Positions 41,956 to 51,628 of a stretch of 64,000 nt of DNA are shown here, piece after piece. The DNA is from Saccharopolyspora flava. Its GTDB lineage: Bacteria > Actinomycetota > Actinomycetes > Mycobacteriales > Pseudonocardiaceae. The notes under the pieces were generated by a model. It worked only from the letters and a program-made list of their open reading frames with translations, made no database searches and was not told the DNA's origin. The stretch covers positions 238,164-302,163 of the forward strand of contig NZ_FOZX01000008.1 in the NCBI RefSeq assembly GCF_900116135.1. The letters run 5' to 3'. Position numbers and translations under genes: made by a program. Every line of letters starts with the position of its first letter. Position 1 is the stretch's first letter.

Positions 41956-44900
41956 TCACCGGACCATGCTGCGGAGCTGGCGGGCCGCGACAGACAGCGT
42001 GGCCAGGTCCAGCCGCCCGGAGCTCACGATCTGCTCCAGCGACGAGTTGGCCCGCGCCAGTCGGGAGGCGTTCGCCGACTCCCAGCGCGCGATCTTGTCC
42101 TCCGAGGCGTCCTCGGGTTCGGAGGTGCGCAGGACGTCGACCGTGATCGCCCGCAGCGATGCGTAGAAGTCGTCCCGCAGCGCCAGCCTAGCCAGTGCGT
42201 GCCACCGGTTGCCGCGCTCCAGCTCGTTGACCGCGATGAGCATCCGCTCCACGTCCAGGTGGGCCCAGAGCGCGTAGTACAGCTCGGCGCTCTCCCGCGG
42301 GCTGCGCTCGGCGGTGATGCCCGCGTCGCGCTCGGCGAGCTCGGCGACCTCCCGGATGTCGAGCAGCGCGTAGGCGTCGAGCAGCACCGCGACCCGCTCG
42401 GCCAGCTCCTCCGGCACCCCGGCGGCGACCCAGCGCTCGATCTGCGCGGCGACGCCCTCGGCGGCCCGGCCGCGCAGCAGTCCGCGCACGGTCGGGGTGA
42501 GCTCGTCGACGACCGGCCGGAACCGGGTGATCTCGGCGCCGATGGCCAGCGGCTGCGGCCGGTTGGTCAGCATCCAGCGGGCCGCCCGGTCGAGCAGGCG
42601 CCGGCTCTCCAGCACCATCTCGTCGGCGACCGCGCTGGGCACCGTCCCGCCCAGGGCGTCGATGTCGGCCCACAGGCGCCGCAGGTCGTAGACGTTGGTG
42701 ACGACCGCGAAGGCCCGCACCGCGTCGGTGGTCGAGGCGCTGAGCTCCTCGGCCAGCCGGTAGGCGTAGGAGATGCCCGCGCCGTCGACCATCTCGTTGA
42801 CCAGCAGCGTCGTGATGATCTCGCGGCGCAGCGGGTGCGCGGCGATGGCGTCGCCGTAGCGCTCCCGCAGCGGCTTCGGGAAGTACTCCGGCAGCCGCTC
42901 GGCGAAGGCCTCGGTGTCCGGCAGCCCGCTGTCGAGGACGTCGCGCTTGAGCTGGAGCTTGACGTGCGCCATCAGCGTCGCCAGCTCCGGTGAGCTCAGC
43001 CCGTCGCCGTTCTTCTCCAGGTCCCGGAAGGCCTTCTTGGTCGGCAGCGCCTCCAGCTCGCGGTCCAGGCCCGCGGTCTGCTCCAGCGCCGCGACCTGCC
43101 GGGCGTGCACCGGCAGCATCGGGCCGGAGTGGGCGCGGGAGATGCCCAGCACCGCGTTCTGCCGGTGGTTGTCGGCCAGCACCAGCTCGCCGACCTCGTC
43201 GGTCATCTCGGCCAGCAGCTCGTTGCGCTGCTGCCCGCTGAGCCTGCCCTCGCCCACCAGGTGGTCCAGCAGGATCTTGATGTTGACCTCGTGGTCGGAG
43301 CAGTCGACGCCGGCGGAGTTGTCCAGCGCGTCGGTGTTGACCTTGCCGCCCGCGCGGGAGAACTCGATCCGGCCCAGCGAGGTGAGACCCAGGTTGCCGC
43401 CCTCGCCGACGACCTTGACCCGCAGGTCGGCGCCGTTGACCCGGACCGCGTCGTTGGCCTTGTCGCCGACCTCGGCGTGGCTCTCCCCCGCCGACTTGAC
43501 GTAGGTGCCGATGCCGCCGTTCCACAGCAGGTCGGCCGGGGCCAGCAGGATCCGCTTGATCAGCTCGGCCGGGGCCAGGCCGCGCACCGACTCGTCGATG
43601 CCCAGGGCCCGGCGGATCTGCGGGTTCAGCGGGATCGACTTCAGCGAGCGCGACCACACGCCGCCGCCCTCGCTGATCTTGGTGCGGTCGTAGTCGTCCC
43701 AGGTGGAACGCGGCAGGTCGAACAGCCTGCGCCGCTCGGCGAAGGAACTCGCCGCGTCCGGGTCCGGGTCGATGAAGATGTGCATGTGGTTGAACGCGGC
43801 CACCAGCCGGATGTGCTCGGAGAGCAGCATCCCGTTGCCGAACACGTCACCGGCCATGTCGCCGACGCCGACGACGGTGAACTCCTCGCTCTGGGTGTCC
43901 ACGTCGAGCTCGCGGAAGTGCCGCTTGACGCTCTCCCACGCGCCCTTGGCGGTGATGCCCATGGCCTTGTGGTCGTAGCCGACCGAGCCGCCGGAGGCGA
44001 AGGCGTCGCCGAGCCAGAAGCCGTAGGACTTCGCGACGTCGTTGGCGATGTCGGAGAACGTCGCGGTGCCCTTGTCGGCGGCGACGACCAGGTAGGTGTC
44101 ATCACCGTCGTGGCGCACCACGTTCGGCGGCGGGGCGACCTCGCCGCCCACCAGGTTGTCGGTGAGGTCGAGCAGGCCGGAGATGAACATCCGGTAGCAG
44201 GCCACGCCCTCGTCCTGCGCGGCCTTGCGGTCCACCGCCGGGTCGCCGGTGGCGATCGGCGGGCGCTTGACGACGAACCCGCCCTTGGCGCCGACCGGCA
44301 CGATCACCGCGTTCTTCACCGCCTGCGCCTTGACCAGGCCCAGGATCTCGGTGCGGAAGTCCTGCGGCCGGTCCGACCAGCGCAGACCGCCTCGGGCGAC
44401 GGACCCGAACCGCAGGTGCACGCCCTCCACGAACGGCGAGTACACGAAGATCTCGAACTGCGGCCGGGGTTCGGGCAGGCCGGGGATCTCGCGGGGTTCG
44501 AGCTTGAACGCCAGGAACGGGCGCTCCCGCTCGGCGGCGTCGACGTAGTAGTTGGTGCGCAGCGTCGCCCGGATCAGGCTCAGGTAGTTGCGCAGGATGC
44601 GGTCCGCGTCGAGGCTGGTGACCTCGTCGATCAGGGTGGTGACCGACTCGGTGAGCTCGGCTTCGCGGGCCTTGCGCTCGGTCTCGTCGAGCTCCGGGTC
44701 GAAGCGGGCCTCGAACAGCCGCACCAGCGCGGTCGTGGTGGTGCGGTGCTGCAGGACCGTGTCCTCGATGTAGTCCTGGGTGTAGGCGATGCCGACCTGG
44801 CGCAGGTACTTGGCGTAGGCGCGCAGCACCGCGGCCTGCCGCCAGTTCAGGCCGGCGCGCAGCACCAGCGCGTTGAACCGGTCGACCTCGGCGTCGCCCA

Positions 44901-46893
44901 GCCACACCGCGCGGAAGGCGTCCTCGAACCGCTGCCGCAGCGAGTCCAGCAGCTGCGCGTCGGTGCTGTCGAGCAGGCCCGGGTCGAGCCGCAGGCCGAA
45001 GTCGTAGATGTAGTACTGCGACCCCGAGCTCTCCAGGGTGACGTCGTAGGGCCGCTCGTCGACGACCTCCACGCCCATGCTCTGCAGCACCGGCAGCACC
45101 CGGGACAGCGTGACCCGGCCGCCGACGTAGAGCTTGAAGCGGCGCTGACCGGCGCTGGCGTCGCGCGGCACGTAGAACGACATGCGCAGGTCGTCGGGAC
45201 CGCTCAGCGACTCCAGCCGCCGCAGGTCGCGCAGGCCCTCGGCGGCGCTGAAGTCCTCCTTGTAGGCCTCCGGGAACACCGCCGCGTAGTCCTGCCCGAC
45301 CTGGCTGATGGCCTCCGACAGGGCACGCGCCGGGCCGCCCTCGGCGCGGCCGGAGCGCTCGGCGTCGACCTCGGCGACCATCTGGTCGTCCCAGGTGTGG
45401 ATGGCCTCGTCGAGCCGCCGCTGGATGCGCTGCAGGTCCGGTTCGACCTGCGCCTCCGGGTCGGTGTGGACGACGAAGTGCACCCGCGCCAGCGTCGATT
45501 CGCCGACGCGCGTGCTGTACTCCAGGCTCGTGCCGCCGAGCTCGTCGAGCAGCACCTCCTGCATCGCCAGCCGCGAGCTGGTCGTGTACCGGTCGCGCGG
45601 CAGGTAGACCAGGCAGGAGAAGAACCGGCCGTAGGCGTCCCGGCGCAGGAACGGCTTGAGCTTGCGGCGCTCGGCCAGCGCCAGCACGCCGGTGATGGTC
45701 TCCTGCAGCGTCTCGAAGTCGGTCGAGAACAGCTCGGTGCGCGGGTAGCTCTGGATCTCCTCCAGCATCCGCTGCCCGGAGTAGGACTCCAGCGGGAACC
45801 CGGCGCGGTGGATGACCTCCCGCACCCGGCGCTCGACGAACGGGATGTCCAGGACGTCCTCGTGCAGCGCCGTGGTGGTGAACAGGCCGAGGAACCGGTG
45901 CTCGCCGGTGACCCGCCCGGAGTCGTCGAAGGTCTTGACGCCCACGTAGAACGGGTGAACCGGACGGTGCACTGTGGACGGTGCGCTGGCCTGGGTGAGC
46001 ACCAGCAGGTCCCGGGACAGCGCGTGCGCCTTGGTGTCCGGGCCGGTGGTCAGGCTGCGAGCGGCGACGCTGTCGCTGCGCAGCACGCCCAGCCCGGAGG
46101 CCAGCACGGCCTGCAGCTGCTCGCCGTCGCCCTCGACCAGCTCGTAGTGCCGGTAGCCGAGGAAGGTGAAGTGACCGTCGGCGAGCCAGCGCAGCAGCCC
46201 GGCGCCGTCGGTGACCTGCTCGCCCGGCAGCGGCGGCGGGGCCTTCTCCAGCTCGTCGGCCAGCGAGCGGGCGCAGGAGTGCATCCGCTCGGTGTCCTCG
46301 ACGACCTCGCGCACGTCGTTGAGGACGTCGGTCAGGTCCTGCTTGAGCGCGGCGAGGCGCTCGGGGTCGACGACCTGGCCGACCTCGATGAACATCCAGC
46401 TCTCGGCGATCGCCCCGGCGGGCGGGTCGGCCGGGTCCGCCTCGGGCAGGACCTCCAGCAGCTCACCGGCGAGGTCGCGGCGCACGACGACGATGGGGTG
46501 GATGACGCGCAGCACGTCGGCGTTGTCGCGACCGAGCTCGGCGATCAGCGAGTCCACCAGGTACGGCATGTCGTCGGTGACGGTCTGCACCACGGTCGCC
46601 TGGCTCTGCCAGCCGTGCTCGTCGCGCGTCGGGTTGATGATCTGCACGAGCGGACGTCCGGCGGCGCGGGACGCGGCCAGCCGGTGGTGCGTTCTGAGCG
46701 CGCCGACCAGATCGTTCGGATCGTCGTCGACGAGCTCTTCGGCCGGCACGTGGCGGTAGTAGGTGCGAAGCAGTTCGCCGAGCTCGGGTGCGAACTCGAC
46801 GGCTCGTTCCAACAACCGACGCTTGGCCAGTTCGGGGTTCTCGGACTGCTCGCCGGTGGTTCCGGTCTGCAGCTGTCCGGGATTCGAGGTCAT
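41956..46893 (-). CDS. gdh: NAD-specific glutamate dehydrogenase, large (180-kDa class)
   Basis: 1645 residues from ATG 46893 (GGAG upstream); an in-frame GTG at 46920 would add nine residues. Converts glutamate to 2-oxoglutarate and ammonium. The N-terminal 700 residues hold ACT-like regulatory domains. The catalytic domain shows RGGLRWSDRPQDFRTEILGLVKAQ..., VPVGAKGGFVVK (about residue 870) and GVGDMAGDVFGNGML in the NAD-binding part. Length is typical of the Streptomyces/mycobacterial type. Its neighbour ettA and the thioesterase are also conserved in order. Confidence 0.95.
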   Translation of the reverse strand: MTSNPGQLQTGTTGEQSENPELAKRRLLERAVEFAPELGELLRTYYRHVPAEELVDDDPNDLVGALRTHHRLAASRAAGRPLVQIINPTRDEHGWQSQATVVQTVTDDMPYLVDSLIAELGRDNADVLRVIHPIVVVRRDLAGELLEVLPEADPADPPAGAIAESWMFIEVGQVVDPERLAALKQDLTDVLNDVREVVEDTERMHSCARSLADELEKAPPPLPGEQVTDGAGLLRWLADGHFTFLGYRHYELVEGDGEQLQAVLASGLGVLRSDSVAARSLTTGPDTKAHALSRDLLVLTQASAPSTVHRPVHPFYVGVKTFDDSGRVTGEHRFLGLFTTTALHEDVLDIPFVERRVREVIHRAGFPLESYSGQRMLEEIQSYPRTELFSTDFETLQETITGVLALAERRKLKPFLRRDAYGRFFSCLVYLPRDRYTTSSRLAMQEVLLDELGGTSLEYSTRVGESTLARVHFVVHTDPEAQVEPDLQRIQRRLDEAIHTWDDQMVAEVDAERSGRAEGGPARALSEAISQVGQDYAAVFPEAYKEDFSAAEGLRDLRRLESLSGPDDLRMSFYVPRDASAGQRRFKLYVGGRVTLSRVLPVLQSMGVEVVDERPYDVTLESSGSQYYIYDFGLRLDPGLLDSTDAQLLDSLRQRFEDAFRAVWLGDAEVDRFNALVLRAGLNWRQAAVLRAYAKYLRQVGIAYTQDYIEDTVLQHRTTTTALVRLFEARFDPELDETERKAREAELTESVTTLIDEVTSLDADRILRNYLSLIRATLRTNYYVDAAERERPFLAFKLEPREIPGLPEPRPQFEIFVYSPFVEGVHLRFGSVARGGLRWSDRPQDFRTEILGLVKAQAVKNAVIVPVGAKGGFVVKRPPIATGDPAVDRKAAQDEGVACYRMFISGLLDLTDNLVGGEVAPPPNVVRHDGDDTYLVVAADKGTATFSDIANDVAKSYGFWLGDAFASGGSVGYDHKAMGITAKGAWESVKRHFRELDVDTQSEEFTVVGVGDMAGDVFGNGMLLSEHIRLVAAFNHMHIFIDPDPDAASSFAERRRLFDLPRSTWDDYDRTKISEGGGVWSRSLKSIPLNPQIRRALGIDESVRGLAPAELIKRILLAPADLLWNGGIGTYVKSAGESHAEVGDKANDAVRVNGADLRVKVVGEGGNLGLTSLGRIEFSRAGGKVNTDALDNSAGVDCSDHEVNIKILLDHLVGEGRLSGQQRNELLAEMTDEVGELVLADNHRQNAVLGISRAHSGPMLPVHARQVAALEQTAGLDRELEALPTKKAFRDLEKNGDGLSSPELATLMAHVKLQLKRDVLDSGLPDTEAFAERLPEYFPKPLRERYGDAIAAHPLRREIITTLLVNEMVDGAGISYAYRLAEELSASTTDAVRAFAVVTNVYDLRRLWADIDALGGTVPSAVADEMVLESRRLLDRAARWMLTNRPQPLAIGAEITRFRPVVDELTPTVRGLLRGRAAEGVAAQIERWVAAGVPEELAERVAVLLDAYALLDIREVAELAERDAGITAERSPRESAELYYALWAHLDVERMLIAVNELERGNRWHALARLALRDDFYASLRAITVDVLRTSEPEDASEDKIARWESANASRLARANSSLEQIVSSGRLDLATLSVAARQLRSMVR

Positions 46894-47034
46894 GTCAGGC
46901 AGCTCCACGCATAACGGCACCTCGTTGTGCCAACAGGTTCCACTCTAAGACTGCCAGTTCCCGCTCACGGGCTCGGGATCTGATCGAGGTGTGGTGGTGA
47001 AATCAGACGCAATGATCGATGTCCGGGAGGTTTC

Positions 47035-49674
47035 TCAGAGCAACGGATCCGCTGCCGCGCCACCGATTCCGGGTGCGCGGTGCCGGGCGCCGAAGGCGTC
47101 GTGCCGATCATCCTCTGTGGACTCGTGTCTGTTGCTTCCGGTTTCGCCGACGGTGTCGTGATCGGTGCGGTTCCCGTCGCCGTCACTGTGGGTGTCGCCG
47201 TATCCGCGCTCACCGTAACCGGATTTGTGGCGACCGCCATAGCCGAGAGCCGCGATTCCCTCGCTCACCTGCTGCTTGGCGTCGTCGGTGCGGCCGGCGT
47301 TGTAGGCCATGAGCGCGTCGGCGAGCAGATCGGCCAGGCTCGCGTCCGCGCTGGGCTCCGGAGGAGCCGGTTCCGGCTCGACCCGGTGCAGGTTCGGGTC
47401 GGTGTCCTCGGCGGAACCGGCCGGGGACACCGGCTCGGCCGGTGGTTCGGGCTCGGCGGGCGGGTCGGGCTGGAACGCCGCGAGCGGGTCCGGGTCGGCG
47501 TGCCGCCGCCCCCGGCGGCGGGAGGGCTGGTGGTCGGCCGGGAGCTGCAGCTCGGCCCGGATCTCGGCCAGCGACTTGCCCCGCGACCGGCGTCCGCCCT
47601 GCTCCTGCTCGTCCTCCCGGGGCTGCTCCTCGGACTGTTCCGGGGTCCGGGCGACCGGCTCGTCCGGCTCGGGCAGCGGGAATCCGCGCGGCGGCGTGAC
47701 GGGCTCGGGATCGGGGTCGGGATCGGGGGCGTGGTGCTCGCGGCGGTCGTGGGCCTGGGTGATCCGCCGCAGGCTGTCGGCCGCGGCGGCCAGCGGGTCG
47801 CCGCTCCACCGCTGCGCGGGATCGTCGTCGCCGTACCCGTCCTCAAGACCACCGGACTCCTCGTACGCCTCCGGCTGGGCGTAGTCGGGCTGAGCGTGCG
47901 CGGGCTGGGAGTAGTCGGACTGGGCGTGCTCGGACTGGGAGTGGTCAGGCTCGTCGCGTTCGGGCTCGTCGGCGGGCCACCAGCTCGCCGCCGGACGCGA
48001 CTCCGGCAGGCTCGTCCCGGCCCGCGACTCCTCCTCGGCACCGAACACCTCGCTCGGCGAAGCCGAGTCGAAAGCCACCCGAGGCTCGGGCAACCCACCC
48101 GCCTCAGCAGCACCGGAGATCTCAGCAGAACCGGAAGCCTCAGCGGAACCAAGAGTCTCAGCGGAACCAGGCGTCTCAACCGGGTCAGGACTCTCGGCGG
48201 GAGCGGGCGCCTCGGCGGCCTCGCGCTCCTCGGACTCCTTGGCGGCCCGGCTCGTCAAGGCCTCCATCAGCAGCCGCGCGGCGTCGTGCGCCTCCGCGTA
48301 ACCACCCCTCTTCGACTCGGGTTCCGTCTCCCGAGACGGGGAAGTTTTCATGAAAACTTCCCCCACCCCCTCGGAAGTCTCCCGAGAGGAACCCTCGTCC
48401 ACCTCGGACGCCGACGCGTCCCCCCGACCCACCGCAGCGACCTCGTCGTGCCTGGTCACAGAGGTCTCGTCGACTCCGGCGGCCTCGGTCTGAACGGGTT
48501 CCGGGGTGGGGTCCGGTTGGTGGGTGGGGGAAGTTTTCATGAAAACTTCGGGTTCCGACACCACGGCCACGGGAGCCGCCCGGCGCCCGCGGCGTTCCTC
48601 GGTGTGCGACGTCCCGGTCTCCGGCGGGTAGGCCTTGAGGAGGCTGAGGCGGGCGTGGTGCACGACGGAGCGCCAGCGGCGGTCGGCCGAGTAGGCGCTG
48701 CGCAAGGCCTGCAATGCCTCGGCGAACTCATCGACCTGCTCGTGCGCGCGGGAGAGCGCGTTGAGGGCCTCGGCGAGCAGGCCGTCGAGGCCGTGCCGCT
48801 CGGAGATCGCGGCCGTCTCGGCCAGCACCCGCAGCGCGGACTCGTGGTCCCCGGCGGGCAGGTGCACGCGGGTGGCCAGCGCCAGCCCGAGCCACCCGGT
48901 CGGCCCGGCGGCCGCGGCGCGGACGGGTTCGGCGAGCACGGCCTGGCTGGTCTCCACGGCTTCGACGCGTTGCCCCTGGTCGAGCAGGGCGTGCACGCGC
49001 TCCAGCAGCAGGCGGGTCTGGATCTCGCCGCCCTCGGCCTCCGGGTCGCTGAGCCGCCGCAGCAGCCCCAGCCCGGTGTCGGTGGCGGCGACGGCCTCGG
49101 CAAACTCGCCGAGGCGGCGGCGGTGCGCGGCGCGCAGCGCCCACACCCGGGCCTTGAGCACGCGAGTGGTGTCCTGCTCGGCGTCGCAGTCGGCGTAGAG
49201 GCGTTCGGCCTCGTCGATGAGGTCGCCGCGCTCGTCGACGTCCTGCTGTCCGGGCAGCGCCGACGCGAGCGCCAGCAGCGCGTGGGCGCGCAGCACGGGT
49301 TCGATCCGCTCGCGCGCCAGTTCCCGGCGCAGGACGCGCACGGCGACCTCGTGGCTGCCGGAGCTGACCGCGCACCAGCCGAGTTCGATGCGCAGCCCGG
49401 TCAGGAGGTCGGGGTAGCCGGCCGTCTCGGCGTCGTGGACGGCGGTGAGGGCGCGGCCGGTGGCCGCGACCCCGCGCCCGAGCCGGTTGGTGGCGAACAG
49501 GGCCAGCGCCTCGGCGCGCAGCCGCGCGCCCCGGTCGCCGGTGCGCCTGGCGAGCGCCGCCGCTCTGTCGCTGAGCACCAAGGTGAGTTCGGGAACTCTC
49601 CACCGCATCTGCCACGCGGGTTCGAGCAATCCCTCCACCGAGCTGGGCTCTGCCACAGCGGCCACGCTCGCCAA
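47035..49674 (-). CDS. TPR-like protein with long disordered acidic tail
   Basis: 879 residues, TTG start with GGAGG 4 nt before it, 11 bp after the ettA stop. Residues 1-350 are alpha-helical repeats of TPR type (RAHALLALASALPG, LLAEALNALSRAHEQVDEFAEAL). Residues 360-800 are low complexity, rich in Pro, Glu, Ser and Ala. The end has a short conserved-looking helix (SLADLLADALMAYNAGRTDDAKQQVSEG) and a Gly/His/Asp-rich tail. VFMKTSP occurs twice (about 377 and 439), encoded by in-frame palindromic repeats. Probably operonic with ettA; function unknown. Confidence 0.7.
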   Translation of the reverse strand: MASVAAVAEPSSVEGLLEPAWQMRWRVPELTLVLSDRAAALARRTGDRGARLRAEALALFATNRLGRGVAATGRALTAVHDAETAGYPDLLTGLRIELGWCAVSSGSHEVAVRVLRRELARERIEPVLRAHALLALASALPGQQDVDERGDLIDEAERLYADCDAEQDTTRVLKARVWALRAAHRRRLGEFAEAVAATDTGLGLLRRLSDPEAEGGEIQTRLLLERVHALLDQGQRVEAVETSQAVLAEPVRAAAAGPTGWLGLALATRVHLPAGDHESALRVLAETAAISERHGLDGLLAEALNALSRAHEQVDEFAEALQALRSAYSADRRWRSVVHHARLSLLKAYPPETGTSHTEERRGRRAAPVAVVSEPEVFMKTSPTHQPDPTPEPVQTEAAGVDETSVTRHDEVAAVGRGDASASEVDEGSSRETSEGVGEVFMKTSPSRETEPESKRGGYAEAHDAARLLMEALTSRAAKESEEREAAEAPAPAESPDPVETPGSAETLGSAEASGSAEISGAAEAGGLPEPRVAFDSASPSEVFGAEEESRAGTSLPESRPAASWWPADEPERDEPDHSQSEHAQSDYSQPAHAQPDYAQPEAYEESGGLEDGYGDDDPAQRWSGDPLAAAADSLRRITQAHDRREHHAPDPDPDPEPVTPPRGFPLPEPDEPVARTPEQSEEQPREDEQEQGGRRSRGKSLAEIRAELQLPADHQPSRRRGRRHADPDPLAAFQPDPPAEPEPPAEPVSPAGSAEDTDPNLHRVEPEPAPPEPSADASLADLLADALMAYNAGRTDDAKQQVSEGIAALGYGGRHKSGYGERGYGDTHSDGDGNRTDHDTVGETGSNRHESTEDDRHDAFGARHRAPGIGGAAADPLL
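48338..48363. repeat. Perfect 26-bp GTTTTCATGAAAAC palindrome inside a CDS
   Basis: GGGGAAG/CTTCCCC arms surround the core. It is read on the minus strand as GEVFMKTSP within the disordered part of the TPR-like protein, without breaking the frame. Confidence 0.9.
48530..48549. repeat. Perfect 20-bp GTTTTCATGAAAAC palindrome inside a CDS
   Basis: Second copy in the same gene, read as PEVFMKTSP. Both copies are in the same codon phase, so both yield the same heptapeptide. Confidence 0.9.
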
Positions 49675-49685
49675 GGCGCCTCCGT

Positions 49686-51359
49686 TCAGCCGCGGGTCAA
49701 CTTGCGATGGGTGACCCGGTGCGGACGGGCCGCGTCGGCGCCGAGCCGCTCGATCTTGTTCTCCTCGTACCCCTCGAAGTTACCTTCGAACCAGAACCAC
49801 TTGGCGGGATTCTCCTCGTCTCCCTCCCACGCGAGGATGTGCGTGGCGACGCGGTCCAGGAACCAGCGGTCGTGGGAGATGACCACGGCGCAGCCGGGGA
49901 ACTGCTCGAGCGCGTTCTCCAGCGAGCCCAGGGTCTCGACGTCGAGGTCGTTCGTCGGCTCGTCCAGCAGGATCAGGTTGCCGCCGGCCTTGAGGGTCAG
50001 CGCCAGGTTCAGCCGGTTGCGCTCACCACCGGAGAGCACGCCCGCCGGCTTCTGCTGGTCCGGGCCCTTGAAGCCGAACGCGCTGACGTAGGCGCGGGAC
50101 GGCATCTCGACCTGGCCGACCTGGATGTAGTCCAGCCCGTCGGACACGACCTCCCACACGTTCTTGTTGGGGTCGATGTTCGCGCGGTTCTGGTCCACGT
50201 ACGAGAGCTTGACGGTGTCGCCGACCTTGACCGTGCCGCTGTCGGGCTCCTCGAGTCCGACAATGGTCTTGAACAGCGTGGTCTTGCCGACGCCGTTCGG
50301 GCCGATCACGCCGACGATGCCGTTGCGCGGGAGGCTGAACGACAGGTCGTCGATGAGCAGCTCGTCGAAGCCCTTCTTGAGGTGCTCGACCTCGACGACG
50401 GTGTTGCCCAGGCGCGGGCCCGGCGGGATCTGGATCTCCTCGAAGTCCAGCTTGCGGGTCTTCTCCGCCTCGTTGGCCATCTCCTCGTAGCGGGCCAGGC
50501 GGGCGCGCGACTTGGTCTGCTTGGCCTTGGCGTTGGAGCGGACCCACTCCAGCTCGTCCTTGAGGCGCTTCTGCAGCTTGGCGTCCCGCTTGCCCTGGAC
50601 CGCGAGGCGCTCCTGCTTCTTCTCCAGGTAGGTGGAGTAGTTGCCCTCGTAGGGGTAGGTGCGGCCGCGGTCGAGCTCCAGGATCCAGCCGGCGACGTTG
50701 TCCAGGAAGTACCTGTCGTGCGTCACGGCGAGGACGGCGCCCGGGTAGGTGGCCAGGAACTGCTCCAGCCAGAGCACGGATTCGGCGTCGAGGTGGTTCG
50801 TGGGCTCGTCGAGCAGCAACAGGTCGGGCTTGCTCAGCAGCAGCTTGCAGAGCGCGACGCGGCGTCGCTCACCACCGGAGAGGTGCTTGACCTCGGCGTC
50901 CGGCGGCGGGCAGCGCAGGGCGTCCATCGCCTGCTCCAGCTGGGAGTCCAGTTCCCACGCGTCGGCGTGGTCCAGGTCCTCCTGGAGCCTGCCCATCTCC
51001 TCCATCAACTCGTCGGAGTAGTCGGTCGCGAGCTGTTCGGCGATCTCGTTGAAGCGGTTGAGCTTCACCTTGATCTCGCCGACGCCCTCCTCGACGTTGC
51101 CGAGGACCGTCTTCTCCTCGTTCAACGGGGGTTCCTGCTGCATGATGCCCACGGTGTAACCCGGCGACAGGAACGCTTCTCCGTTGTTCGGCTGGTCGAG
51201 TCCCGCCATGATGCGCAGCACGGTCGACTTGCCAGCCCCGTTCGGCCCGACGACACCGATCTTGGCGCCCGGGTAGAACTGGATGGTCGCGTTGTCGAGG
51301 ATGACCTTGTCACCATGCGTCTTGCGCACGTTTTTCATGGTGTAAATGAACTCGGCCAT
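49686..51359 (-). CDS. ettA: Energy-dependent translational throttle protein EttA (ABC-F)
   Basis: 557 residues. Two ATP-binding cassettes without membrane domains: Walker A GPNGAGKST (about 39) and GPNGVGKTT (about 350), signature LSGGE in both, and Walker B LLLLDEPTN and LILLDEPTN. The arm region and P-site tRNA interaction motif lie between them. Binds the ribosomal E site and gates early elongation according to ATP/ADP. Length is exactly typical. Upstream lies copy 2 of the structured element. Confidence 0.95.
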   Translation of the reverse strand: MAEFIYTMKNVRKTHGDKVILDNATIQFYPGAKIGVVGPNGAGKSTVLRIMAGLDQPNNGEAFLSPGYTVGIMQQEPPLNEEKTVLGNVEEGVGEIKVKLNRFNEIAEQLATDYSDELMEEMGRLQEDLDHADAWELDSQLEQAMDALRCPPPDAEVKHLSGGERRRVALCKLLLSKPDLLLLDEPTNHLDAESVLWLEQFLATYPGAVLAVTHDRYFLDNVAGWILELDRGRTYPYEGNYSTYLEKKQERLAVQGKRDAKLQKRLKDELEWVRSNAKAKQTKSRARLARYEEMANEAEKTRKLDFEEIQIPPGPRLGNTVVEVEHLKKGFDELLIDDLSFSLPRNGIVGVIGPNGVGKTTLFKTIVGLEEPDSGTVKVGDTVKLSYVDQNRANIDPNKNVWEVVSDGLDYIQVGQVEMPSRAYVSAFGFKGPDQQKPAGVLSGGERNRLNLALTLKAGGNLILLDEPTNDLDVETLGSLENALEQFPGCAVVISHDRWFLDRVATHILAWEGDEENPAKWFWFEGNFEGYEENKIERLGADAARPHRVTHRKLTRG

Positions 51360-51417
51360 ACCCCGAATCGTAGTGGCGTACCGACCCGAGGCCCGCACGC
51401 GGGCCCCCAAGGACCCA

Positions 51418-51606
51418 ACGTCAGGCAACCGGCGAAGCCGGTTTCTCAGTACCCCACCTCAGACGCTGGCACCGCCGCGGGTTCTGAGCGGCTCTCTGGG
51501 GAGGACAGCCGTAGAGCCGTGTATTTGGCATACATAAGTCTCGGATCCCGGAGCCAGAGAGCCGCTCAGGTTCCGCTACCCGCACCGCCAAGCAGGCCGA
51601 CCACGG
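51418..51606 (+). ncRNA. Putative structured element with covarying stem, copy 2
   Basis: Same layout as 37431-37615: GAA-loop hairpin (51428-51442), outer GCGGGT/ACCCGC stem, and a 12-bp inner stem 51486-51497 with 51556-51567, here perfectly paired but with different bases. Loop regions such as GGGGAGGACAGCCG and GGCATACATAAG are nearly invariant between copies. It lies 5' of ettA, read in the opposite direction, and beyond the 3' end of the CopD-CtaG gene. Strand by alignment only. Confidence 0.6.
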
Positions 51607-51628
51607 AGTTCTTGATCAGTAGAACGGA

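Noticed and set aside
43105..46914. 1269-codon open frame on the plus strand opposite gdh
   Set aside because: Its translation is low-complexity (His, Arg, Val, Gly) and antisense to a complete, well-conserved gene. Long antisense frames are expected at this GC content.
47080..50091. 1003-codon plus-strand frame spanning two minus-strand genes
   Set aside because: It runs antisense through the TPR-like gene and into ettA; ettA is certain, and the frame has no recognisable domain.
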